This document shows, piece after piece, positions 43,573 through 51,475 of a stretch of DNA of 64,000 nucleotides. How positions within the stretch are numbered: the first letter of the stretch is position 1; the number at the start of each line of letters is the position of its first letter. A program made the position numbers and the translations under genes. The stretch covers positions 124,001-188,000 of the forward strand of contig CAWKLE010000004.1 in the NCBI GenBank assembly GCA_963850415.1, read 5' to 3'. Source of the stretch: VAXT01 sp963850415. Its GTDB lineage: Bacteria; Actinomycetota; Thermoleophilia; Gaiellales; Gaiellaceae. Under the pieces are notes generated by a model. The model had not been told where the DNA came from. It ran no database searches and saw only the letters and a list, made by a program, of their open reading frames with translations.

Positions 43573-43896
43573 ATGATGGTGGGGCTGGCAATGAGACGCA
43601 CGAGCAAGACGATGCTTCTTCTCGGCGCCTGCGTGTCAACTGCTCTCGTCGTGGCGCTCGTCCTCAGCACGGCAGGCCACAACCGCTCTCCCGCGCCAAC
43701 GGGTTTCGGGCAGGTCGAGAACCAGGTGAGTTGCGGGTCCCAGGTGGGACTCAGCGCGGCGCAGAGGCTGTACCACCCGTGTCTGTATTCGCAGCCTCTC
43801 TCGTCCCTGACCGGCCGGTCTCCGGTCGGCGAGCAAGCGCCTCGGAGCGGGCGCGGCCACTGGAGCCTCGTCGTGCGACTCCAGTCGACCGCGTAA
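43573..43896 (+). CDS. Hypothetical secreted or anchored protein
   Basis: A 107-residue protein with an N-terminal hydrophobic segment (MLLLGACVSTALVVALVLS) after a basic start, then a short extracytoplasmic part with two cysteines (VSCGSQVGLSAAQRLYHPC). ATG at 43573 is preceded by GAGAGG eight bases upstream. Family unknown; the C-terminal third is low in structure and could be a frameshifted tail. Confidence 0.5.
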   Translation: MMVGLAMRRTSKTMLLLGACVSTALVVALVLSTAGHNRSPAPTGFGQVENQVSCGSQVGLSAAQRLYHPCLYSQPLSSLTGRSPVGEQAPRSGRGHWSLVVRLQSTA

Positions 43897-43973
43897 CTGC
43901 TCGGCGTCGCCTCGCGGGAACCCGCCTCCGAGGCGTGTTGCACGGGAACGCCGCTGCGCCGTACAGTCGCCGA

Positions 43974-44456
43974 GTGGATCCCCCGCGGCGCACCACCGCC
44001 GACCTGGACGACTACCCCGACCTCGTCGTCATGTACCTCGGCATGCGCGTCGAGGAGCCGCGGGGAGCCGAGACGGTCGAGCGTCTCGCGCCCGAGATCA
44101 TGGCGTCGGTCGAGGCACGCCCGGACGGCCTCCTCCTGCACGAGGAGGTCGTCTTCCCCGAAAGCGATCCCCCGTACTTCGGCATGCGCCAGTACTGGCG
44201 CGACTTCGAGTCCCTCGAGGCCTGGGCGAACTCGCTCCCGCACAAGGCCTGGTGGACGGACTACCTGCGCGACCGCGGTGGCACGTCCTTCTGGCACGAG
44301 ACGTACTCTCGACGAGGCGGAATCGAGAGCGCGTTCGTCGACGTCGCCGACGGCACGCTCGGCCTGAACCGGTTCGCGCCGATGGTTCGATCCGAGGGGC
44401 CGATGCTCTCCGCGCGGCGCCGCCTCGAGCAGGATCGGAAGAGCGCGAGAAGTTAG
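43974..44456 (+). CDS. DUF4188-type monooxygenase-like protein
   Basis: A 160-residue alpha/beta ferredoxin-fold protein: DLVVMYLGMRVEEPRG, MASVEARPDGLLLHE, MRQYWRDFESLEAWANS, WHETYSRRGGIESAFVDV. This is the pattern of DUF4188, a heme- or monooxygenase-like dimeric family of unknown substrate. GTG start at 43974. It ends against the convergent scpB (four-base overlap). Confidence 0.75.
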   Translation: MDPPRRTTADLDDYPDLVVMYLGMRVEEPRGAETVERLAPEIMASVEARPDGLLLHEEVVFPESDPPYFGMRQYWRDFESLEAWANSLPHKAWWTDYLRDRGGTSFWHETYSRRGGIESAFVDVADGTLGLNRFAPMVRSEGPMLSARRRLEQDRKSARS

Positions 44457-45049
44457 GCCGGACGGCGCTCGGCCAGCGACTCTAGCCGTCCCCGCAGCTC
44501 CTCCGCGTCGCCGCCGAACTCGTCCAGTCGCGGCAGCGCTGCGAGGCTCTCCAGGCCGAAGACGCGCTCGAACAAAGGCGTCACGCGATACCGCACCGCG
44601 CCGAGATCCCCCCGGCCCGCTTCGGCGATCAGGCCTCGCTCGACGAGCCCGGCGACCACCGAGTCGACAGCGACGCCGCGCCAGCGCGCGATCTCCGGCC
44701 GCGAGCACGGCCCCATGTACGCGACCACCGCGAGCGTCTCCAGCGACGCCTGGGAGAGGTTCCGCTCCACCGGGCGCTCGAACAGCCGCCCGCACGCCTC
44801 AGCCGCCTCCCGCGACGCGCGAAACGCCCAGCCGCCCGCGACCTGCTCGAGCACGATCCCGCTCCGCCCCTCGCGGTACCGGTCTCCGAGCAGTCCGAGC
44901 GCCGTCTCGACGCGCTCGACCTCGTCGGCGCACGCCTCCGCCAGCGCGTCCACCGTCAAAGGCTGCGACGCGACGACGAGCAGCGCCTCGATCGTCCGTG
45001 CGAGCGAGTCGAGCGGATTGGCCTGGATCAGGCGGAGTGGGCGTTCCAT
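44453..45049 (-). CDS. scpB: Segregation and condensation protein B
   Basis: A 198-residue ScpB with two winged-helix domains: RTIEALLVVASQPLTVDALAE and SLETLAVVAYMGPCSRPEIA, RGVAVDSVVAGLVERGLIAE. With ScpA it bridges SMC heads in the condensin that compacts and separates the chromosome. Its ATG at 45049 overlaps the end of scpA by 22 bases. Confidence 0.94.
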   Translation of the reverse strand: MERPLRLIQANPLDSLARTIEALLVVASQPLTVDALAEACADEVERVETALGLLGDRYREGRSGIVLEQVAGGWAFRASREAAEACGRLFERPVERNLSQASLETLAVVAYMGPCSRPEIARWRGVAVDSVVAGLVERGLIAEAGRGDLGAVRYRVTPLFERVFGLESLAALPRLDEFGGDAEELRGRLESLAERRPA

Positions 45050-45777
45050 GCGACCTCCTCGTCGACGACTTCCCGAGACACGCGAATCGGCGCGAACGGC
45101 GCCGCCTGCTCGAGCGTGATCTCGCCGGCCCGCCGCAGCTCGAGCAGGGCGAGAAACGCAACCGCCTGCTCGACCCGCGTCAGCCCGGCCACCTCGTGGT
45201 CGAAATCGAACCGCTGGCGCCGCCCCAAGACGGCCCGGAACTGCTCCAGGAACCGCGACACCGGCGGAAAGCGCAGCTCGAGATGCGCGAGCGAGACCTC
45301 GGGCGGCTCGGCGGCCAGGGCCCGCAACAGCGCTGCGAGCGCCACCGGATCCTGCTCCGCCAGCCGGCGCTCCCCGCGCGGCGCCAACGGAGCCGGCCCG
45401 AGCCGGAAGAAACGGTCGCGCTCCGACGCGAGCCGCTCGGCCAGCCACTCCGCCGCGCCCTTGATCCGCCGGTACTCCTCCAGCCGCCGCGCGAGCTCCT
45501 CGGCGGCCTCACCGGGCTCCAGATCCTCGAGCTCCGCCTCGCCCGCGAACAGCCCCCTCGCCTTCAACTCCAGCAGCGCGGCGACGAGCACGAGGAACTC
45601 ACCGCAGGCGTCGAGATCGAGCTCTTCCCGGTCGGCGAGTCGCTCGACGAACGCGAGCACGATCCCCGCCACGTCCACCTCGGCCAGCGGCAGTTCCTCC
45701 CGCAGGACCAGGGTCAGGAGCAGGTCGAATGGGCCCTCGAACGCGTCGAGGTCGAGCTCGAGCTCTCGGACGCTCAT
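45028..45777 (-). CDS. scpA: Segregation and condensation protein A
   Basis: A 249-residue kleisin: LDAFEGPFDLLLTLVLREEL at the N-terminus (SMC-neck contact), FLVLVAALLELKARGLF, and a winged helix at the C-terminus (EQAVAFLALLELRRAGEITL). It completes the SMC-ScpAB condensin. ATG at 45777; a 13-codon upstream extension is possible but less like the family. Downstream of lgt on the same strand. Confidence 0.94.
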   Translation of the reverse strand: MSVRELELDLDAFEGPFDLLLTLVLREELPLAEVDVAGIVLAFVERLADREELDLDACGEFLVLVAALLELKARGLFAGEAELEDLEPGEAAEELARRLEEYRRIKGAAEWLAERLASERDRFFRLGPAPLAPRGERRLAEQDPVALAALLRALAAEPPEVSLAHLELRFPPVSRFLEQFRAVLGRRQRFDFDHEVAGLTRVEQAVAFLALLELRRAGEITLEQAAPFAPIRVSREVVDEEVAWNAHSA

Positions 45778-45790
45778 TGCGTGCAGAACG

Positions 45791-46678
45791 CTAGTTTCCG
45801 GATCGGACGCGACCACGTGGAATGGCCATCTTCGGCCCGCGGTCGCCTTCTTCCTCCGGACTGCCCGATTTCCGGCGCCACGACTTGAACTTCCCGCCGA
45901 AGAACTGCCACCAGATGAAGAACGCAGTCGACAGCACGAACAGGATCAGCGACACCCACGCGTTCAGCCGCAGCCCGGCGACGTGGTGCGCGGGATCGAT
46001 CCGCAGCAGCTCCTCGAAGAACCGCCCGAACGTGTAGAACGACACGTAGAGCGCGAACAACCCGGGTGCGCGAATGCGCCACCGCCAGTCGATCAGGAGC
46101 AGCACCCCGACCATCGACACGTCGTAGATCAGCTCGTAGAGAAAGGTCGGGTGGAAGGTCGAGTACTGCTCGTACCCTTGCACGCGGTGGTCGATGTCGA
46201 TCTTGAGCCCCCACGGCAGGTCGGTCGGCTTCCCGTACAGCTCCTGGTTGAACCAGTTGCCGACCCGCCCCACGCCCTGCGCGAGGAGCAATCCTGGGGC
46301 CACGGCGTCCATCATCCGCGTCACGCTCTCGCCGGCCCGGTGGACGACGATCGCCCCTGCGATGCAGCCGAAGAGGATCCCGCCCCAGACGCCGAGGCCG
46401 CCCTTCCAGACCTCGAAGATCCCCTTCCACTTGGGGTCGGGCACCTCGTTCCAGCTCGTCACGTCGTGGTACAGCCGGGCGCCGACGATCCCGGCCGCGA
46501 CGCCCCAGACCGCCACCCGGAACACGAGGTCCCAGTCGCCGCCGCGATTGACCCAGCGCACCCCGGTGAGCGCGACGCACCCCGCGATCGCGAGGAGGAG
46601 CATCAGCCCGTACATGTGCAGCACGAGCGGACCGATGTCGATGGTGCCGGTGTGCGGCGAGGGGATCGAGGCGAGCAC
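45791..46678 (-). CDS. lgt: Prolipoprotein diacylglyceryl transferase
   Basis: A 295-residue membrane enzyme with seven hydrophobic segments, the Lgt signature GRVGNWFNQELYGKPTDLPW, and the loop HPTFLYELIYD. It transfers diacylglycerol from phosphatidylglycerol to the lipobox Cys of preprolipoproteins such as the one at 25092. The C-terminal tail (WRRKSGSPEEEGDRG) is hydrophilic and probably cytoplasmic. Confidence 0.96.
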   Translation of the reverse strand: MLASIPSPHTGTIDIGPLVLHMYGLMLLLAIAGCVALTGVRWVNRGGDWDLVFRVAVWGVAAGIVGARLYHDVTSWNEVPDPKWKGIFEVWKGGLGVWGGILFGCIAGAIVVHRAGESVTRMMDAVAPGLLLAQGVGRVGNWFNQELYGKPTDLPWGLKIDIDHRVQGYEQYSTFHPTFLYELIYDVSMVGVLLLIDWRWRIRAPGLFALYVSFYTFGRFFEELLRIDPAHHVAGLRLNAWVSLILFVLSTAFFIWWQFFGGKFKSWRRKSGSPEEEGDRGPKMAIPRGRVRSGN

Positions 46679-46716
46679 GGGCAGTGATTCTGCCGTGCTG
46701 CCTGGATGCCTGCTGG

Positions 46717-46920
46717 CTAGAGCAGGATTCTGAGGGCCAGATCCGCTGGGCAGCCGCGCTTCAGCAAGTCGACTGCGACATGAAGGTCAACGTCATGCCT
46801 CACCGCAAGTCGACCGGCTGCGCGGGGCTCGTACCCGGCGCGCTCGAGCTCTTCCGCTCGCCATCGCTCGATGCGCTCCATCTCAGTTGGATCCGCCAGG
46901 ATGATGTCAGTGACCGCCAC
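46717..46920 (-). CDS. Small conserved-looking actinobacterial protein, function unknown
   Basis: A 67-residue charged helical protein (ERIERWRAEELERAGYEPRA, LAVRHDVDLHVAVDLLKRGC, LALRILL). Short proteins with this arrangement recur in actinobacteria; I know no function. GTG start at 46920 follows AAAGGA by four bases. A possible promoter lies upstream with TTGTGA (minus strand, 47007-47002) and TATAGG. Confidence 0.65.
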   Translation of the reverse strand: MAVTDIILADPTEMERIERWRAEELERAGYEPRAAGRLAVRHDVDLHVAVDLLKRGCPADLALRILL

Positions 46921-47012
46921 GCTGTCCTTTCTCGCCGATTGCCCTCATTGTTCGGTCAGACGACGGGAGCGGATCTCCCTATAGGGGGTGATCTTGACTT
47001 TTCACAAAAGCT

Positions 47013-47711
47013 TTACGAGGCGGTCCGCGCAATTCGCAGCGCTTCCGCCTCGGTCAGGCGGCCTTCGAGCCGCAGCGTGACGTCGCCGTCCTGCCAGACG
47101 AGCGTGCTCCCGGCCAGGCGCGCTTGGCTGTCATGGAACCGGCCATCGCGGTCCTGGAACATGACCACGTGCGGGCCCTGGAACCAGGCGCCGGCGCTCC
47201 CGATGTCGACCCGCTCGACCTGCGAGTCGCCGCCGATGATCTTCTCGATGTAAGCGCGCCCGGTGACCTCGGCCAGCAGCAGTCGCACGTTCGACGGCGT
47301 CCCCCAAAGGAGGGAGACCTTCCCGCCCGGAAGCGATTGGTTCAGCCAGACGCTGTCCGGCTCGCTGTCAGGGAGAAGGAGCCACGGCGCGCGGCGCTGG
47401 GCCTCGTCGAGGGTGATCCGGCTCCCGAGGTCGAGTCGTCCCTGGGCAGGCACCACCGGCAGCTTCTCGACACGGATGACGCTGACGTTCCGCAGGCCGA
47501 GCCAGTCGAGGATCGCCGAGCGCGACTGCGGCACCGCGAGCACAGCTGCGATTGCAGCCACGACGAGGACCGCGAGCGCGATCGCCGCGGGACGTCGCCA
47601 GAAGCGCTGCGGCCGTTCGAGTCGTCCGCGGATCGCCGGCGCCAGATCGGGGGTCGGCGGGAACGCCACCTCATGGCCGAGCTGACGAAGCGCCGTCTCG
47701 AGCTCAGCCAT
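47013..47711 (-). CDS. Membrane protein, candidate anti-sigma factor of the adjacent ECF sigma
   Basis: A 232-residue protein: a short cytoplasmic N-terminus (AELETALRQLGHEVAFPP), one membrane segment (AAIALAVLVVAAIAAVLAVP, residues about 43-62) and an exported domain (LDLGSRITLDEAQRRAPWLL, GKVSLLWGTPSNVRLLLAEV) resembling DUF4367. The overlap with the sigma gene (ATG inside its 3' end) and the topology suggest an anti-sigma factor, but no zinc-binding anti-sigma motif (HxxxCxxC) is present. Confidence 0.7.
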   Translation of the reverse strand: MAELETALRQLGHEVAFPPTPDLAPAIRGRLERPQRFWRRPAAIALAVLVVAAIAAVLAVPQSRSAILDWLGLRNVSVIRVEKLPVVPAQGRLDLGSRITLDEAQRRAPWLLLPDSEPDSVWLNQSLPGGKVSLLWGTPSNVRLLLAEVTGRAYIEKIIGGDSQVERVDIGSAGAWFQGPHVVMFQDRDGRFHDSQARLAGSTLVWQDGDVTLRLEGRLTEAEALRIARTAS

Positions 47712-48258
47712 ACGCCTCCCTCAGATGCTCGAGCGCCCGCGACGTGCGCGACTTGACGGTGCCGCGGCAAACGTCGAGCGCTGCGGCGGTCTCCTCCTCC
47801 GACAGCTCGAGAAAGAAGCGGCAGGCGATCACGAGACGCTCCTCCTCGCGCAGCCCGTCGACCGCGGCCAGCAGCCGCCCGCGATCCTCGCCCGCCAGCA
47901 CGACGCCCTCGGGGGACGGAGCCGCGCCCCCCGAGGCTTCTTCGGCTGCGGCGCGCAGCGAGAGGGCCGCGCGGCGCCCGGCGGAGCGACGGCGATTCCG
48001 GGCCTCGTTGGCCACGATCCGGAGGAGCCACGGCCGAAACGGCGACCCGCGACGGAACCGCCCCAGAGCCCGATACGCCTTGACGAACGCGTCCTGGGCG
48101 GCCTCTTCCGCGTCGCTCGCATTGCCTGCGATGAGGTACGCGGTGCGGAACGCGATCCCCTGGTGTGCACGCACGAGCTGCTCATAGGCGTCTTCGTCTC
48201 CGCGGCGAGCCCGCTCTACGAGCCCACTCTCGTCAGGTGGTCGGCTCACCACTTTCAC
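47704..48258 (-). CDS. ECF-family RNA polymerase sigma factor
   Basis: A 184-residue sigma-70 family protein with region 2 (YEQLVRAHQGIAFRTAYLIA, DAEEAAQDAFVKAYRALGRF, FRPWLLRIVANEARNRRR) and region 4 (LREEERLVIACRFFLELSEE, AAALDVCRGTVKSRTSRALE). It lacks region 3, as ECF factors do. Its likely anti-sigma follows with an eight-base overlap. A GGAACC-type promoter lies just upstream, consistent with autoregulation. Confidence 0.93.
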   Translation of the reverse strand: MKVVSRPPDESGLVERARRGDEDAYEQLVRAHQGIAFRTAYLIAGNASDAEEAAQDAFVKAYRALGRFRRGSPFRPWLLRIVANEARNRRRSAGRRAALSLRAAAEEASGGAAPSPEGVVLAGEDRGRLLAAVDGLREEERLVIACRFFLELSEEETAAALDVCRGTVKSRTSRALEHLREAYG

Positions 48259-48269
48259 TTTTGTTGGAA

Positions 48270-48296
48270 CTACACCCCGATCGCGGTTAGGGTTCC
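48270..48296 (-). promoter_or_regulatory. Candidate ECF-type promoter of the sigma gene
   Basis: On the minus strand -35 GGAACC (48296-48291) is followed after 16 bases by TGTAG (48274-48270), 12 bases before the ATG at 48258. GGAAC-type -35 elements are the most common for ECF factors. Confidence 0.45.
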
Positions 48297-48301
48297 AGGC
48301 A

Positions 48302-48607
48302 ATGTTCGCCAGAGTCGCACGGTACGAGGTCGAACCCAGCCGGACGCAGGAAGCGATCGACGCGTTTCACGCCGCGGTGGCCGAGCTCGAAGGCACGAAC
48401 GGGCTCGAAGGGGGCTACGTGTGCGTGGACTACGAGGACGGCGCGATCATGTCGATGACCCTGTGGCAGAACCGCACGGCGATGGACGAGAGCGAGCGCA
48501 AGGCCGCGGGCCTGCGCCAGGAAGCTGCCAAGCAGGTCGAAGGCAGGGTCGTCTCAGTGCAGTCGCTCGACGTCGCGATCGAAATCGGCGTAGGCGTCCG
48601 CAGCTAG
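48302..48607 (+). CDS. Antibiotic-biosynthesis-monooxygenase-like (ABM) domain protein
   Basis: A 101-residue ferredoxin-fold protein: MFARVARYEVEPSRTQEAID, LEGGYVCVDYEDGAIMSMTL, WQNRTAMDESERKAAGLR. ABM proteins are small dimers, some oxygenases or heme-degrading, others of unknown role. Divergent from the ECF sigma gene with 43 bases between starts, so the sigma factor may control both. Confidence 0.75.
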   Translation: MFARVARYEVEPSRTQEAIDAFHAAVAELEGTNGLEGGYVCVDYEDGAIMSMTLWQNRTAMDESERKAAGLRQEAAKQVEGRVVSVQSLDVAIEIGVGVRS

Positions 48608-48632
48608 TCGCGCACGACCGGGACAGCGGCAC

Positions 48633-49244
48633 TCAAGCGTTCGTGTACTCGAACCTCGAGTACACCGCGTGGCGCTTTGCGAGGTCCCAGCTCATCTCGG
48701 GCAGGTCGACCTGGAACCGCTCGCTCTCGGCGATCTCACCGTCGCGCCAGATGAAACCGCTCGTCTTGACGATGCGCACCTCGGTCTCGTCGCCTGTGAC
48801 CGGGTTCGTGAGCGGCGTCATCCGGTTCTCGGTCACACCCGCGATTGCGATTCGTGAGCTCCGACCGTCGAGGGTGAGGTCGATTGCGGCGCGCTCGACC
48901 GTGGTCGTCTCGTCGAGGGTCGAGTTGAAGATCTCGAACAGCCCGTAGCCCTCCTCCCCGCGCCAGATCCGCGCGAGGACCTCGTATTGCTCGTCGTTCA
49001 GCGCATCGACATACGCGTGGCCGCGGCCGCCCTTGTCGTGGATCGGGCCCGGCCACCAGAGCGCCCACGAAACCTTGGCGCCCGCGAGGTCGAGCCCGTC
49101 CGTCGAGCCCTCCTCGATCACGTGGCTGATCACGGCCTGGCAGTTGCCCTCGGGCGAGCTCGGGAGCCCGCGGAAGTTGCAGCCGCAGCCGGGGTCGCAG
49201 TTGCAGAACTCGAGGTACGTGCCGCGGATCCGCCACTCGGCCAC
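48633..49244 (-). CDS. DUF1326 protein
   Basis: A 203-residue protein with a cysteine-rich N-terminal motif CNCDPGCGCNF followed by WALWWPGPIHDKGGRGHAYV and GLFEIFNSTLDETTTVERAA. DUF1326 proteins are of unknown function, found widely in actinobacteria and proteobacteria. The clustered cysteines could bind metal. ATG at 49244; convergent with the ABM gene. Confidence 0.82.
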   Translation of the reverse strand: MAEWRIRGTYLEFCNCDPGCGCNFRGLPSSPEGNCQAVISHVIEEGSTDGLDLAGAKVSWALWWPGPIHDKGGRGHAYVDALNDEQYEVLARIWRGEEGYGLFEIFNSTLDETTTVERAAIDLTLDGRSSRIAIAGVTENRMTPLTNPVTGDETEVRIVKTSGFIWRDGEIAESERFQVDLPEMSWDLAKRHAVYSRFEYTNA

Positions 49245-49279
49245 AGGACGATTATGACTCGTCCCCGACGAGGCTTTCC

Positions 49280-49366
49280 CGGTTTCCTGGCGCGTCGCTG
49301 AGCGCCTTGTATGCGAGCGGAACAGTGTTAGTCATGGGCCGCTCGCAGGAAGGGGGTCAGCGGCGC
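49280..49366. repeat. Structured intergenic repeat, copy B
   Basis: Second copy of the element at 21402-21489, in the same orientation. Inner stem TGCGAGCGG/CCGCTCGCA is perfect; outer stem CGCTGA/TCAGCG with mismatches beyond; loop contains AACAGTGTTAGTCAT. It lies between the DUF1326 start and the TetR gene end. The rest of the 220-base gap (to 49464) shows nothing I can assign. Confidence 0.75.
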
Positions 49367-49464
49367 TGGCCAGGGAGACGGAAGGCGCGACCGCTCGCTT
49401 CCCACCCCGGCTTGGCCCTGAGGCCTCACGGGCTAACAGCCTCGTCCGTCGCGCCGAGCTCAGC

Positions 49465-50115
49465 TTAGCGGGCGTTCAAGCGTGACCCGAGCCCACCGAG
49501 GAGGAGCTCGACGCCCGTCCAGAAGACCTCGTCCCACCCGAGCTTGGCCGCGTAGGGCGCGATCTCGGCCATGCGCGGGTACGTGCCGCGATCGACGGTG
49601 CGGCTGATGCGCTCCCAGCCCTTTCCGGGCGCGTACGTCTCGCGCGGCCACTCGAGGAGCGCGCCGTCGAGGAACGAGATCACGGTCTGGTACGCGAGCG
49701 CTGCGCCGGCCTCGTCGAAGCCTGCGGACCGGAGTGCGTCTAGGAGCTCCTCCGTCGTGCGGCTGACCTTCTCCTTCGGGCCGCGGTAGACGAGCGGGAA
49801 GGCCCCCGGATGGCGTTCCTGCATCGCTGCCCAGCCCGCGACCGAGGCGCGCACGCGCTCCTGCCAGGTGCCTCGGCCGGGGAGGTCGAGGTCGAGCACG
49901 TCGAGGACCCGGTCGCCGATCGCGTCTAGGAGCTCGTCCTTGTCCTTGACGTACGTGTAGAGGGCTGGCCCTTCGACGCCGAGTTCGCGGCCGAGACGGC
50001 GCATGCTGAGCGCGTCCACGCCTTCCGCGTCGACGAGCTCGAGCGCCTTGTCGACGACGCGCTCGCGGTCGAGGCGCGGCGGTCGCCCTCTTCGTGGTGC
50101 TTCTTTTCCTAACAC
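49465..50115 (-). CDS. TetR-family transcriptional repressor
   Basis: A 216-residue regulator: DRERVVDKALELVDAEGVDA, SMRRLGRELGVEGPALYTYV and KDKDELLDAIGDRVLDVL form the HTH domain of the TetR class with the TetR_C-type ligand domain behind it. GTG start at 50115 lies inside a 21-bp inverted-repeat operator, so it probably represses itself and the divergent propeller gene. The longer open frame beyond the GTG is antisense to that gene. Confidence 0.92.
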   Translation of the reverse strand: MLGKEAPRRGRPPRLDRERVVDKALELVDAEGVDALSMRRLGRELGVEGPALYTYVKDKDELLDAIGDRVLDVLDLDLPGRGTWQERVRASVAGWAAMQERHPGAFPLVYRGPKEKVSRTTEELLDALRSAGFDEAGAALAYQTVISFLDGALLEWPRETYAPGKGWERISRTVDRGTYPRMAEIAPYAAKLGWDEVFWTGVELLLGGLGSRLNAR

Positions 50116-50132
50116 TGTATAGTTAACAGTGT
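50112..50132. promoter_or_regulatory. Inverted-repeat operator for the TetR-family regulator
   Basis: Perfect 7-bp arms ACACTGT and ACAGTGT separated by seven bases (ATAGTTA), overlapping the GTG of the TetR gene and about 20 bases before the ATG of the divergent gene. Confidence 0.7.
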
Positions 50133-50151
50133 AAAGTAGAAGGAGGACGTC

Positions 50152-51327
50152 ATGAGAATCGCCGTCACAGCCTGTCTTCTCGCCCTTGGCATCACCGCAG
50201 CCGCGCCTGCCGCCGCAAACTACAGGCGGCCGACTGCGCCGGTCGTTCGGGGGGCGCGCTTCATCTCTACCCCGGTCGTGCATCTCAGGTTCCAGGCGCG
50301 TGAGCGCGGTGTGGCGGCGCGACGGATTCGCTTCCGCTGCGCACTCGACGGGGGCCGGCTCAAGTCGTGCCCCGCCTCCTTCACCGCCCGGCTCGCGGTC
50401 GGCGCCCATTCGCTTCGGGTGCGCGCTGTCGATCCCCGCGGCCGAACCGGCCCGATCACCCGTGTGCGGATCACCGTCCGGCCGAGCGGGCCGTCCGTGA
50501 AGTCGATCCCCGTGAGCGGGTCTCCGGTGAACCTCGTCTTCGCCCAGGACGCGGTCTGGGCATCGAGCTCCGACGGGAGCGTGTCCCGGATCGAACCGGC
50601 GACGAACAAGGTCGCAGCGCGGATTGCCGTGGGCACCGGCCAGCTCGGGGGCGTCGCGTTCGGTGACGGCTCGCTCTGGGTGGCGAACTTCGAGGGCGGC
50701 GAACTCGACCGGGTCGATCCCGGCTCGGGCTCGGTCGTGGCGCGCATCGCCGTCGGCGGCCAGCCGGTCGGGCCGGCCGTGGCCGGGGATGGAACCGTCT
50801 GGGTTTCGAACTTCGACGGCTCCGTCGAGCGGATCGACCCGGCCAAGAACACCGTCAGCGCGCGGATCGTCGTCGGCGGCAAGGCCGAGGCGACGGCGAT
50901 TGCCTTCGGGCTCGTCTGGAGCACGAACAACGACGGGACGATCGCGACGATCGACCCTGGCACGAACCAGGTCGTCGGCCCGCGGATCGGGGTCGATCAG
51001 GACGTCGACGCGATCGCGCCGGCGGCGGACGGCGTCTGGGGCTGCACGTACTACGCGGGCACGGTCGCGTTCGTCGACTCGGCGAGTAGGCAGGTCGCCA
51101 AGCGGCTGAGCCTCGGCGACAACTGCTCGGGCATCGCGTATGCGGCGGACTCCGTCTGGGCCAGCGAGACGCAGCGCGGCCAGATCGCTCGCGTCGACCC
51201 GGCGAGCGCGAAGGTCGTCGGCGTGATCAAGGTCGGCAGCCGCCCACGAGACATCGCGTTCGGCGCCAGCAGCCTCTGGGTTGTGAATGAAGGCTCGGGC
51301 TCGATCTCCCGTATCCCGCTCTCCTGA
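50152..51327 (+). CDS. Secreted beta-propeller (YVTN/Vgb-like) protein
   Basis: A 391-residue protein with a signal peptide (MRIAVTACLLALGITAAAPA), a small beta domain and about six propeller blades of the form WASSSDGSVSRIEPATNKVA, LWVANFEGGELDRVDPGSGS, VWVSNFDGSVERIDPAKNTV. Such 40-residue repeats are typical of YVTN/virginiamycin-B-lyase-like propellers. Function unknown. AAGGAGGA eight bases before ATG 50152 is a strong ribosome-binding site; regulation by the divergent TetR is likely. Confidence 0.85.
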   Translation: MRIAVTACLLALGITAAAPAAANYRRPTAPVVRGARFISTPVVHLRFQARERGVAARRIRFRCALDGGRLKSCPASFTARLAVGAHSLRVRAVDPRGRTGPITRVRITVRPSGPSVKSIPVSGSPVNLVFAQDAVWASSSDGSVSRIEPATNKVAARIAVGTGQLGGVAFGDGSLWVANFEGGELDRVDPGSGSVVARIAVGGQPVGPAVAGDGTVWVSNFDGSVERIDPAKNTVSARIVVGGKAEATAIAFGLVWSTNNDGTIATIDPGTNQVVGPRIGVDQDVDAIAPAADGVWGCTYYAGTVAFVDSASRQVAKRLSLGDNCSGIAYAADSVWASETQRGQIARVDPASAKVVGVIKVGSRPRDIAFGASSLWVVNEGSGSISRIPLS

Positions 51328-51341
51328 CCGTGTCCACACGA

Positions 51342-51372
51342 GCCATGTCGGGTGCCTGGCACCGGCCGTGGC
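51342..51372. repeat. Palindromic GGTGCC-GGCACC repeat, copy 1 (terminator-like)
   Basis: Near-palindrome: GCCA...GGTGCC-T-GGCACC...TGGC. Lies between the end of the propeller gene and the end of dnaE (convergent). Confidence 0.75.
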
Positions 51373-51436
51373 TCAGATGGACGTGTCGTGCAGCCCGCAA
51401 ACCCTTTCGGTTAAGCAAACGACAACGCGAGACCGG

Positions 51437-51467
51437 GACATGTCCGGTGCCTGGCACCGGTCGTGTC
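51437..51467. repeat. Palindromic GGTGCC-GGCACC repeat, copy 2 (terminator-like)
   Basis: GACA...CCGGTGCC-T-GGCACCGG...TGTC. The outer pair differs from copy 1 on both arms (GACA/TGTC here, GCCA/TGGC there), so pairing is preserved. Just upstream of the minus-strand dnaE stop at 51476. Confidence 0.75.
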
Positions 51468-51475
51468 TGGAAAGG

